Assembly (NCBI RefSeq): GCF_024436435.1
Contig: NZ_JAFMZP010000001.1
Coordinates: forward strand, 372,001 to 436,000
Reading direction: 5' to 3'
Length of the DNA: 64,000 nt
Source: Desertivirga xinjiangensis
GTDB taxonomy: Bacteria; Bacteroidota; Bacteroidia; Sphingobacteriales; Sphingobacteriaceae
Below the pieces are notes generated by a model. The model saw only the letters and a list, made by a program, of their open reading frames with translations. It did no database searches and was not told the origin of the DNA. A program made the translations under genes and the position numbers. Shown in pieces: positions 54,823-62,962 of the stretch. How positions within the stretch are numbered: position 1 is the stretch's first letter; each line of letters starts with the position of its first letter.

Positions 54823-55878
54823 ATGAGCGATAAAATAAAAGTAGGAATTTCTGTAGGGGATATAAACGGCATCGGATTGGAAGTGATCATTAAAACCTTG
54901 TCTGATCATAAGATTTTGGATTATTGTACTCCTGTTGTTTATGGAAATACAAAAGTTGCTTCATTTTATCGCAAAGCATTATCTATAAATGACTTCAGTT
55001 TCAATGTCATCAGCCATCCGAACCAGGCAAACGCTAAACGGGCGAATATGATCAATTGCTGGGAGGAGGATGTTAAAATTGAGCCTGGCGTGGTAACTGA
55101 AGCGGGTGGTAAATATGCTTTTATCTCACTCGAAAAATCGGTTACCGATCTGCTGGCTGGTAGCATCGATGCCCTGGTTACAGCCCCAATAAATAAACAT
55201 AATATCCAAAGTGATAACTTCAGTTTTCCCGGTCATACTGAATACATTCAGCATCGGACCAACGCTGCAGACTCTCTGATGTTTCTCGTAAGTGAGGATT
55301 TTAAAACCGGAGTGGTTACGGGACATATCCCGGTAGGAGAGATCGCGATGAGCATTACTAAGGAAAGCATAGTATCGAAGCTCGAGTTGATGAAGAGTAG
55401 TCTGAAAAGTGATTTTTGGATTCAAAAACCGCGGATCGCTGTTTTGGGGCTTAATCCGCATGCGGGAGACAATGGTCTAATAGGGAAGGAAGAGAATGAA
55501 ATTATCGTTCCTGCAATTGAGGAGGCCAAAGAAAAAGGAATATTTGCCTTTGGCCCTTACCCGGCTGACGGATTTTTCGCTAATGGCTCTCACCTCAAAT
55601 TTGATGCTGTGCTAGCGATGTATCATGATCAGGGCCTGATTCCATTTAAATATATTGCCTTTCATAATGGGGTGAATTTCACGGCCGGTTTACCCGTGGT
55701 GCGCACTTCGCCGGATCATGGAACAGGTTACGATATTGCCGGAAAAAATCTGGCATCTGAGAATTCTTTCCGGGAAGCTTTATTCACTGCGATTAATGTT
55801 GTTAAACGCCGCAGGGAAATGGCTGAACTTACGTCAAATCCGTTGAAAATTACGAAGCTATCGAAAGACAGGGATTAA
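54823..55878 (+). CDS. pdxA: 4-hydroxythreonine-4-phosphate dehydrogenase
   Basis: Enzyme of vitamin B6 (pyridoxal phosphate) biosynthesis, 351 aa, oxidising 4-phosphooxy-threonine. The frame reaches 54799, but ATG at 54823 (MSDKIKVGISVGDINGIG) matches the family start. Conserved: LVTAPINKHNIQ, FPGHTEYI (metal His), LGLNPHAGDNGLIG, MYHDQGLIPFK and TSPDHGTGYDIAG. It is followed by a terminator shared with ssrA. Confidence 0.96.
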   Translation: MSDKIKVGISVGDINGIGLEVIIKTLSDHKILDYCTPVVYGNTKVASFYRKALSINDFSFNVISHPNQANAKRANMINCWEEDVKIEPGVVTEAGGKYAFISLEKSVTDLLAGSIDALVTAPINKHNIQSDNFSFPGHTEYIQHRTNAADSLMFLVSEDFKTGVVTGHIPVGEIAMSITKESIVSKLELMKSSLKSDFWIQKPRIAVLGLNPHAGDNGLIGKEENEIIVPAIEEAKEKGIFAFGPYPADGFFANGSHLKFDAVLAMYHDQGLIPFKYIAFHNGVNFTAGLPVVRTSPDHGTGYDIAGKNLASENSFREALFTAINVVKRRREMAELTSNPLKITKLSKDRD

Positions 55879-55900
55879 AAAAAGAAAAGTATGATATAAA

Positions 55901-55925
55901 AAAAGCCACCTTAATGGCGGCTTTT
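55901..55925. terminator. Bidirectional terminator, pdxA / ssrA
   Basis: Arms AAAAGCC (55901-55907) and GGCTTTT (55919-55925) around an 11-base loop, flanked by an A-run and a short T-run, so it can serve both convergent transcripts. Confidence 0.6.
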
Positions 55926-55931
55926 AAAATG

Positions 55932-56327
55932 TGGACCCGGAGAGATTCGAACTCTCGTCCAAACATGGGACCAGATGCGCTTTCTACATGCTTATTTTGC
56001 GTTTGGTTTTAGAGATTGAGTTGGCCGCAAACATCCTGCTCAATCCTTAGCTTCTTTGGTTTTCGAGATAAAGTCAAAGCTCCTTTATCCTTATTCCGGC
56101 TTTTCCGTGCTTCCGGATCGGGTGCCGCCAGACCTGGCTCCCGGGAAACATCTCGCTTACACTTCTAAAGTGTAACAAAGGCAAATCTTAACTCCGTTAA
56201 GATTAAGCAGCAAGAGCGTAGTTATTTTCGCCTGTTGTTGTTTGAGAACCCTGATTATAGCGCTGTATTCTCAATGCGCTGCATGCTTACACACTTATCA
56301 TCCATCCTGTCAATTCCGGTCGGGCCC
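55932..56327 (-). ncRNA. ssrA: Transfer-messenger RNA (tmRNA)
   Basis: Trans-translation RNA that rescues stalled ribosomes and tags their products. The 5' arm GGGCCCG (56321-56327) pairs with CGGGTCC (55933-55939) to form the acceptor stem, with the T-arm (GGACGAGAGTTCGAATCTC) just before it. The tag frame at 56203-56232 encodes GENNYALAA followed by TAA, the known Bacteroidota tag. CCA is not encoded at the 3' end. Ends are set from the acceptor stem and are approximate to a base or two. Confidence 0.95.
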
Positions 56328-56364
56328 AAGTGTTGTATTGCGCTTACAAATTTAAGCTAAATAA

Positions 56365-57594
56365 TTAGCTTTCTACACCAATTTGCAAACTGCCAACCGT
56401 TTTTCTGCCCGGATACTCCTTTAAAGCTTTTTCGAGACAGATCATCGCGTTAGCTAAATCTTCTTTATTCAAAACATATGCCAACCTGATCTCATCTCTG
56501 CCAGCGTCCTCAGAACTGTAGAATCCGGCCGCAGGTGCCATCATTACTGTCTGATTGTCATAGTCAAACTCCTCCAGCATCCACTGGCAGAAAGCTTCGC
56601 AATCATCGACCGGGAACTTTGCAACCACATAAAATGCGCCACCAGGATTTGGACAATATACACCTTCCATCTTATTTAGTGATGAAACCAGCATGTTCCT
56701 TCTTTCGGTGTATTCTTTGTTAACATTGTCAAAGTAAGATTGAGGTGTGTCAACTGCAGCTTCCCCGGCTAGTTGAGCCACCATTCCCGGACTTAACCTG
56801 GCTTGTGCAAACTTTAAGGCGGTTTCAATTACCTTCCTGTTTTTGGTTATAAAGCAACCTAAGCGGGCTCCGCAGGCACTATATCTTTTTGATACGCTAT
56901 CGAATACAATAACGTGTTCGTCTAAACCGTCGAGATGCATGGGCGAGTAAAACTTACTGCCATCGTAACAAAACTCCCTGTAGGCTTCATCCGCAAATAA
57001 ATACAGATCGTATTTAAGGCAAAGGTTTTTTAATTCAACCATTTCCTCATACGAGTATAAATAGCCGGTCGGGTTATTCGGATTGCAAATGAAGATCGCC
57101 CTGGTCTTCGTTGTGATCAGTTTCTCAAATTCGCTGATAGGCGGCAATGCAAAGCCATTTTCGATATGAGAGAGAACCGGTTTAATTTTCACACTGCTCA
57201 TCCATGCAAAAGCATTGTAATTAGCATAGAAAGGTTCCGGAATGATCACCTCGTCGTCAGAGTCCAAACAGGTTTGCATAGCTATTGTGATAGCCTCTGA
57301 TGCACCTGTAGTTACCAAGATGTCGTCGACTGTTACATTATAATTTGCACGATTATAATATTCGACCAGTTTTTTACGGTATGATAATGTTCCCTCAGAC
57401 TGGGTATAGGCCCAAACCTTGAAATCAATATTCTTTATTGCATTAAGCATCACTTCTGGCGTTTCAATATCTGGTTGCCCGATATTTAAATGATACACCT
57501 TCTTTCCCTGTTGTTTTGCTCCTTCAGCAAAAGGAGTGAGCTTTCTTATAGGAGAGGCCGGCATCAGCTTCCCCTTATTTGAAATTTGTGGCAT
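56365..57594 (-). CDS. Class I/II pyridoxal-phosphate aminotransferase (aspartate aminotransferase-like)
   Basis: A 409-aa PLP enzyme. The start is the ATG at 57594 (MPQISNKG); a TTG lies three codons upstream. Visible: HLNIGQPDIETPE, VTTGASEAI, NPNNPTGYLYSYEEM, FADEAYREFCYDG and the PLP lysine in VFDSVSKRYSACGARLGC, then GGAFYVVAKFP and the late DEIRLAY arginine. It fits the aspartate/tyrosine aminotransferase subgroup; the exact amino-acid specificity is not determined. It is downstream of a DUF1573 gene, from which a terminator separates it. Confidence 0.92.
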   Translation of the reverse strand: MPQISNKGKLMPASPIRKLTPFAEGAKQQGKKVYHLNIGQPDIETPEVMLNAIKNIDFKVWAYTQSEGTLSYRKKLVEYYNRANYNVTVDDILVTTGASEAITIAMQTCLDSDDEVIIPEPFYANYNAFAWMSSVKIKPVLSHIENGFALPPISEFEKLITTKTRAIFICNPNNPTGYLYSYEEMVELKNLCLKYDLYLFADEAYREFCYDGSKFYSPMHLDGLDEHVIVFDSVSKRYSACGARLGCFITKNRKVIETALKFAQARLSPGMVAQLAGEAAVDTPQSYFDNVNKEYTERRNMLVSSLNKMEGVYCPNPGGAFYVVAKFPVDDCEAFCQWMLEEFDYDNQTVMMAPAAGFYSSEDAGRDEIRLAYVLNKEDLANAMICLEKALKEYPGRKTVGSLQIGVES

Positions 57595-57610
57595 AGTGCG
57601 CAAAAATAAA

Positions 57611-57638
57611 AAAACCTCTCTGCTTACAGAGAGGTTTT
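57611..57638 (-). terminator. Rho-independent terminator of the DUF1573 gene
   Basis: Perfect 11-base arms AAAACCTCTCT (57611-57621) and AGAGAGGTTTT (57628-57638) with a 6-base loop. On the minus strand it is followed by a T-rich stretch. It lies between the DUF1573 gene and the aminotransferase gene. Confidence 0.9.
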
Positions 57639-57661
57639 AAATCTTTTAAGCTGTTTATTTT

Positions 57662-58054
57662 TTATTTCGATGTGCCGCTTACAACTTCACCTTTAATGTA
57701 AAGATATTTTACCGGTGTTTTGGCGTTTGACTTAATAGTCAGCGGTTTTGTAAATGAGCCGACGGCCGCTGCATTGTATGTAACCGAAATAACTCCTACC
57801 TCACCTTTTTTGATTGGAGTAGTGGTGTACTTAGGAACAGTGCATCCGCAGGTTGACTCAACATTTGTTATAATTAAAGGCTGGTCGCCAATATTCGTAA
57901 ACTTGAAATCAAAACTCACAGGCTTGCCCTGAGGAATCTTCCCAAAGTCGTTAGTTTCTTTTTCGAATTTGAATTCACCGGCAACATCCGCCCGCATGGC
58001 AGTGAAGAAGGCGAAACCTAAAATAACTGCACATATTGTTAATAGCTTTTTCAT
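57662..58054 (-). CDS. DUF1573-family secreted protein
   Basis: A 130-aa exported protein. A signal peptide (about 1-23, FFTAMRADVAG) is followed by one Ig-like DUF1573 domain with FGKIPQGKPVSFDFKFTN and the hallmark ESTCGCTVP. Such proteins are abundant in Bacteroidota envelopes, with no established function. A strong terminator lies just downstream, so it is monocistronic. Confidence 0.93.
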   Translation of the reverse strand: MKKLLTICAVILGFAFFTAMRADVAGEFKFEKETNDFGKIPQGKPVSFDFKFTNIGDQPLIITNVESTCGCTVPKYTTTPIKKGEVGVISVTYNAAAVGSFTKPLTIKSNAKTPVKYLYIKGEVVSGTSK

Positions 58055-58166
58055 TTCTAAATCTCGAAGTTTGTCTACAAAGGTAAAAGTAAGATTTTAT
58101 GTTCAAAAAACATACCAGTTGTACGTAACAAAAATCTTAAGGTTTCATAACACCTAATATTTTACA

Positions 58167-58174
58167 TATTTTTG
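58167..58174 (+). promoter_or_regulatory. Candidate -7 box before E1 gene
   Basis: TATTTTTG fits the Bacteroidota TAnnTTTG element and lies 20 bp before the start codon. The expected TTG about 20 bp further up is not present (TTTC instead), so support is partial. Confidence 0.3.
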
Positions 58175-58194
58175 GAAGGTTTGACTTTGAGGAT

Positions 58195-60603
58195 ATGCCA
58201 GAAGAAATGAATGTTACTAACCAATTTGATGTTTCCGAGCTAAGCTTTAACGACTTTAAAAATATTGTCCTGAAAGATTACCGGATATGTTTTGAGAGCA
58301 GGCAGGTCAGTTTAATAGGCCGGAAAGAAGTACTTACAGGCAAAGCCAAGTTCGGCATTTTTGGCGACGGTAAGGAAGTTGCCCAGGTGGCTATGGCAAA
58401 AGCCTTTAAGAAAGGCGACTGGCGGGCGGGATATTATCGTGACCAAACGTTTATGTTTGCCGCCGGGATGGCGACCATAACGGAGTTTTTCTCTCAGTTA
58501 TATGGGAATACTGATATCGAATTTGATCCTTTTTCGGGCGGAAGACAAATGAATGCTCATTTTGCAACGCGTATCCTAAACCAAGACGGTTCCTGGAAAA
58601 GTCATACTGATCAGAAAAATACCTCAGCGGATATTTCAACCACCGGCGGACAGATGGCCCGATTGGTCGGTCTGGCATGGGCTTCTAAACTCTACCGGCA
58701 GAACCCAGATCTTGAATACCTTAGCGATTTTTCGGTGAAAGGAAACGAAGTCGCCTTTGGCACCATTGGAAATGGTTCAACTTCAGAAGGGGTTTTCTTT
58801 GAAGCAATGAATGCCGCTGGAGTGCTGCAGATTCCAATGGCAATATCGGTTTGGGATGACGGTTATGCAATCTCCGTACCTTCGGAGCTCCAAACTACCA
58901 AAATGGATATCTCGGAAATACTAAAAGGCTTTCAAAGAGATGAAAAAGGAGAGGGCTTTGAAATTTTCAAGGTGAAAGGTTGGGATTACCCCGGCTTGTG
59001 CGAAATATATGAAAAAGCCATACAGATCTGCAGGGAGAAACATATCCCCGCATTGATCCATGTCTGTGAAATGACTCAGCCCCAGGGACATTCAACCTCT
59101 GGTTCGCATGAGAGGTATAAAAACAAAGAGCGCTTAGACTGGGAAGCAGAATACGACTGTTTAGTACAAATGCGCAAATGGATCCTGGATTCAGCCATTT
59201 GCACCGAGGATGAGCTTGTAGAAATCGAAGCAAGCGCAAAATCGTATGTGCGCGAGTGTCAGAAGGTGGCCTGGACTACAGTGCAAGACAAACTAAAGTC
59301 CGAAACCCGGGAAGTGGCTCAACTGTTAAAGGATTTTGGAATTGAGGAATTGGATAAAATGGCTTCATCCCTTTTATCTTCCTCCGAGCTTTCAAGACGC
59401 GACCTGTTTGTTGCTATTCGCAAGGCGATTCGCATTACGAAACCGTCGGAAGCAAAGTCAAACCTGTTAACCTGGTACAAAAGAGAGTTTGAATTAAACA
59501 GCGAGCGATATAATTCAAAATTGTTTACAGATGGAATTGATTCTCCTTCGGCTGTACCTGTTGTGCCTGCTGTTTATCAGGATGACGCAAAGTGGATTGA
59601 CGGACGTGAGATACTAAATGCATGTTTCGACGAAAACATAGCCCGGGACCCCAGGATAATCGCTTTTGGTGAAGATGTAGGCAGCATCGGTGATGTTAAT
59701 CAGGGATTTGCAGGCCTCCAATCCAAATACGGACAGCTTCGTGTAGCTGATACGGGCATTCGGGAAAGTACCATTATGGGCCAGGGAATTGGCTTGTCTC
59801 TCAGAGGCTTGAAACCTATAGCTGAAATTCAATATGTTGACTATCTGTTGTATTGCATCAATGTTATAAGTGATGACTTAGCAAGCCTTAGTTATCGAAC
59901 CAAGGGGGGGCAGAAATCCCCGGTAATTATCAGAACCAGGGGACACCGGCTTGAAGGGATATGGCATTCTGGGTCTCCCATGGCTACAATTTTAGGCGCA
60001 ATGCGCGGAGTCCATATTTGTGTACCCCGGAATATGACACAAGCGGCCGGGCTCTACAATACACTTTTACGTGCTGATGAACCGGCTATCGTGATAGAGT
60101 GCTTAAATGGCTACCGTTTGAAAGAGCGAGTTCCATCAAATGTTGGCGAATTCACCGTACCTCTAGGGATGGCTGAAGTAATAAAAGAAGGTACAGATAT
60201 TACCATAGTTTCTTATGGCTCTACTTTGCGGGTGGTGGAAGAGGCGGCCCAGGAGCTTGAGGATCTGGGCATTTCGGTTGAAATAGTTGATCCGCAAACG
60301 CTCCATCCTTTTGATCTGAACCAGGTATGCCTTAAGTCTTTAAAGAAAACGAATAAGCTGCTTGTGGTCGACGAGGACGTGCCAGGCGGCGCTACAGCCT
60401 ATATCTTACAACAAATTATTGAAAGGCAAAAAGGGTATTATCTCCTTGATAGCGCTCCGCGCACCATAACAGCGAAAGAACACCGCCCTCCATACGGTAC
60501 GGATGGGGACTATTTTACCAAGCCGTCTCCGGATGATGTTATAGAAACTGTGTATGAAATGATGAATGAAACTAATCCATCAAAATACCCGTCTTTTTAC
60601 TAA
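58195..60603 (+). CDS. Fused E1 alpha/beta subunits of a 2-oxo-acid dehydrogenase (branched-chain type)
   Basis: Thiamine-diphosphate-dependent decarboxylase of a 2-oxo-acid dehydrogenase complex, 802 aa. The alpha half (about 1-440) holds the TPP motif GTIGNGSTSEGVFFEAMN through VWDDGY and the phosphorylation-loop-like HSTSGSHERYK. The beta half (about 465-802) has FGEDVGSIGDVNQGF, DTGIRESTIMGQGIG, AEIQYVDYLL, and GHRLEGIWHSGSP. Bacteroidota often carry this fused form, probably for branched-chain or similar oxo acids. No E2 or E3 gene is adjacent. Confidence 0.93.
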   Translation: MPEEMNVTNQFDVSELSFNDFKNIVLKDYRICFESRQVSLIGRKEVLTGKAKFGIFGDGKEVAQVAMAKAFKKGDWRAGYYRDQTFMFAAGMATITEFFSQLYGNTDIEFDPFSGGRQMNAHFATRILNQDGSWKSHTDQKNTSADISTTGGQMARLVGLAWASKLYRQNPDLEYLSDFSVKGNEVAFGTIGNGSTSEGVFFEAMNAAGVLQIPMAISVWDDGYAISVPSELQTTKMDISEILKGFQRDEKGEGFEIFKVKGWDYPGLCEIYEKAIQICREKHIPALIHVCEMTQPQGHSTSGSHERYKNKERLDWEAEYDCLVQMRKWILDSAICTEDELVEIEASAKSYVRECQKVAWTTVQDKLKSETREVAQLLKDFGIEELDKMASSLLSSSELSRRDLFVAIRKAIRITKPSEAKSNLLTWYKREFELNSERYNSKLFTDGIDSPSAVPVVPAVYQDDAKWIDGREILNACFDENIARDPRIIAFGEDVGSIGDVNQGFAGLQSKYGQLRVADTGIRESTIMGQGIGLSLRGLKPIAEIQYVDYLLYCINVISDDLASLSYRTKGGQKSPVIIRTRGHRLEGIWHSGSPMATILGAMRGVHICVPRNMTQAAGLYNTLLRADEPAIVIECLNGYRLKERVPSNVGEFTVPLGMAEVIKEGTDITIVSYGSTLRVVEEAAQELEDLGISVEIVDPQTLHPFDLNQVCLKSLKKTNKLLVVDEDVPGGATAYILQQIIERQKGYYLLDSAPRTITAKEHRPPYGTDGDYFTKPSPDDVIETVYEMMNETNPSKYPSFY

Positions 60604-60666
60604 GGTTTCAGAATGCGTTCTTAGTACATGCGGCACGCGTGCGCCTGCAGGGTTTACTAAGCGTTA

Positions 60667-60704
60667 AAAATTTAGAGATTGCGACCAGGTAATCTCTAAA
60701 TTTT
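60667..60704. terminator. Bidirectional terminator, E1 / fmt
   Basis: Perfect 14-base arms (60667-60680 and 60691-60704) with a 10-base loop. The right arm overlaps the fmt stop codon, so the hairpin forms in both convergent transcripts. Confidence 0.88.
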
Positions 60705-61623
60705 ACTCTGAAATACGGAAACCCCTTAAAAACTCTTCTACACTCATTCTCTTTTTGCCTTCAAGCTGCACATCTTTTACTGATATCCATCCATCCTGGC
60801 AGGCGAACTTTAAAAACGTTTTTCCATCACTTAGGAATTCCGAGGGCTGCTTTTCCGGCTTTTCAGCGGATAGGTCGGCTGAAAAGATTTTAAAAGTCTT
60901 GTCTTTGAAGATGGTATAAGCTGCAGGGTACGGACTCAATCCCCTGATATGATTATATACTTGATGAACGGGACAGGACCAATTGATCAGGCAATCCTCT
61001 TTAAATATTTTAGGTGCATGGGTTATTGTACTGCCCGAAATTTCGTCCTGGGGAGTTTCGGTGTAGTTTCCCTCCTCAATCGCTCTAACAGTTTTAACAA
61101 GAAGTTTCGCACCGGTGACCATCAATTTATCGTGAACTTCCCCCGCCGTATCGTTATCGCCGATAGGTATACTTTCGGAAAAGATCAGGTTGCCGGTATC
61201 AATCTCATGCTGTAAAAAGAAGGTGCTTACACCAGTTTGTTTTTCCCCGTTTATTACAGCCCAGTTGATAGGGGCGGCGCCGCGATAAGCCGGCAGCAGC
61301 GAAGCATGGAGATTGATCGTTCCTTTGGCTGGCATATCCCAAACAGCTACTGGAAGCATTCTGAATGCGACTACAACCTGCAAATCTGCCTTATAGGACC
61401 TCAGTTGATCGAGAAAAGTCTGATCTTTTAATCTAACAGGCTGAAGTACTGGTAAATCATGATCGGTCGCATATTTTTTTACCGCTGATTCACTGAGCTT
61501 CTGACCCCTGCCTGCAGGTTTGTCCGGAGCCGTTACCACAGCCACTATCTCAAAACCTGCCTGCACTAAAGCATCAAGCGATGCTACGGCGAAGTCAGGT
61601 GTTCCCATGAAGATTATACGCAT
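60703..61623 (-). CDS. fmt: Methionyl-tRNA formyltransferase
   Basis: Formylates the initiator Met-tRNA using 10-formyl-tetrahydrofolate, 306 aa. Visible: MRIIFMGTPDFAVASL, TAPDKPAGRGQKL, the catalytic Asn-His in INLHASLLPAYRGAAPINW, and the Asp in HEIDTGNLI, then the C-terminal anticodon-side domain. The stop lies in a terminator shared with the E1 gene. NamZ-like muramidase gene lies 30 bp upstream on the same strand, so they may be co-transcribed. Confidence 0.97.
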   Translation of the reverse strand: MRIIFMGTPDFAVASLDALVQAGFEIVAVVTAPDKPAGRGQKLSESAVKKYATDHDLPVLQPVRLKDQTFLDQLRSYKADLQVVVAFRMLPVAVWDMPAKGTINLHASLLPAYRGAAPINWAVINGEKQTGVSTFFLQHEIDTGNLIFSESIPIGDNDTAGEVHDKLMVTGAKLLVKTVRAIEEGNYTETPQDEISGSTITHAPKIFKEDCLINWSCPVHQVYNHIRGLSPYPAAYTIFKDKTFKIFSADLSAEKPEKQPSEFLSDGKTFLKFACQDGWISVKDVQLEGKKRMSVEEFLRGFRISE

Positions 61624-61653
61624 TGTTATCGTTTAGATTAAAAAGATAAAAGA

Positions 61654-62889
61654 TTAATAAAGTAAATATTTCTTTCTCATAAATTTAAAATCAGACAAGG
61701 CAGGTTTCCAGCTCTTTCTGATTTCGTCTTCTGTTTTACCTGCGATGATTTGCTGCCTTAGCGATTCATTCCCCGCTAAGCGGTCAAAGTTGTTGATCTG
61801 TTTGCTTTGCTTTTGATCAAAGAATCTTTCCTTGTCGGGATATGTCCTATAGAGTTCTATTAACCATCCCAGGTTTATTTGTTTTTTCAATTTAGCGGTA
61901 TCGTATGTTCTTAGGTCCAGGCCATAGCATTTTTGATCCTGATGCAGGGGGCTTTCGCTCATGCCTTTGATACTCACTGGTGTAAAGTTAAATGTATACT
62001 TGCCGGCTAACCTGGGGGCACCAAGAACCTGAAATGGAAAATAGGTTCCCCGTCCCTGACTGATGATCGTTCCCTCAAACAGGCATAGAGAGGGGTAGAG
62101 CAATATTGATTGCTGTGTGTTTAGGTTCGGTGAAGGTTTGACCGGTAAAGTATAAGGCATTGAATGTTTGTAATCAAGCATCTTGACGATTTTAGTTTTA
62201 CATCTGACCTTGTTTTTTAACCATCCCTCTCCATTGATCATTTGCGCATACTCGGCTATTGTCATTCCATGAACAATGGGAATAGGGTGCATGCCTATAA
62301 AAGATTTATGTTTTGCCTCAAGTACCGGTCCGTCAACGTAAGGGTTTGGATTAGGACGGTCGAGGATCAGCATTTCAATACCACTTTCAGCACAAGCTTC
62401 CATAACATAATGTAAAGTTGAGATGTAAGTGTAAAACCGCGCTCCAACATCTTGAATGTCAAATACTACCAGATCGACGTTTTGTAAATCTTCTTTTGAC
62501 GGTTTGTAGTTAGAGCCATATAAAGAAACTACTCTTATGCCTGTTTTCGGGTCGATGTTGCTGTGAACTTTGGCTCCAGCACTTGCCTGACCTCTGAAAC
62601 CATGTTCCGGACCAAATACTTTTGTGATATTAACACCTAATTTCTTTAAACTGTCTACGCTTAACTTATTGCCAATTATAGAGGTTTGGTTGACAACCAT
62701 TCCCACTTTTTTGTCCTTCAGGTAACCGAGGTATTGTTCGGTTTGGTCGGCACCGGTTTTAAATCCCGCCTTTGGAGCTATTTCGGCTGTCGTTACAGTT
62801 TTGGCAGGCATTGTTATTGATTTGTTGCAAGAGCTGCAGCTAAAACCACTAAGCAGAGGAAACAATAGGGTTATTAAATACTTATTCAT
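61654..62889 (-). CDS. NamZ-like exo-beta-N-acetylmuramidase (DUF1343)
   Basis: A 411-aa exported enzyme of the NamZ (formerly DUF1343) family, which releases terminal N-acetylmuramic acid from peptidoglycan fragments. A signal sequence with several cysteines (LLSGFSCSSC) suggests a lipoprotein. The core has KVGMVVNQTSIIG, VFGPEHGFRG, VVFDIQDVGARFYTYISTLHYVMEA, LDRPNPN, and FEGTIISQGRGTYFPFQ. It implies recycling or scavenging of muropeptides. The namK/murQ partners are not in this window. Confidence 0.92.
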   Translation of the reverse strand: MNKYLITLLFPLLSGFSCSSCNKSITMPAKTVTTAEIAPKAGFKTGADQTEQYLGYLKDKKVGMVVNQTSIIGNKLSVDSLKKLGVNITKVFGPEHGFRGQASAGAKVHSNIDPKTGIRVVSLYGSNYKPSKEDLQNVDLVVFDIQDVGARFYTYISTLHYVMEACAESGIEMLILDRPNPNPYVDGPVLEAKHKSFIGMHPIPIVHGMTIAEYAQMINGEGWLKNKVRCKTKIVKMLDYKHSMPYTLPVKPSPNLNTQQSILLYPSLCLFEGTIISQGRGTYFPFQVLGAPRLAGKYTFNFTPVSIKGMSESPLHQDQKCYGLDLRTYDTAKLKKQINLGWLIELYRTYPDKERFFDQKQSKQINNFDRLAGNESLRQQIIAGKTEDEIRKSWKPALSDFKFMRKKYLLY

Positions 62890-62962
62890 AGAATGTGCTT
62901 AATTACGTTTTGATCAACCGGCGGAATTTTTTGCATATTTGTTAACACAAATTTAGACGCAC

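Noticed and set aside
55921-55965. A tRNA gene, suggested by the T-arm-like GTTCGAATC on the minus strand
   Set aside because: It is the tRNA-like 3' end of the tmRNA: the matching 5' arm is nearly 390 bp away and the tag frame lies between.
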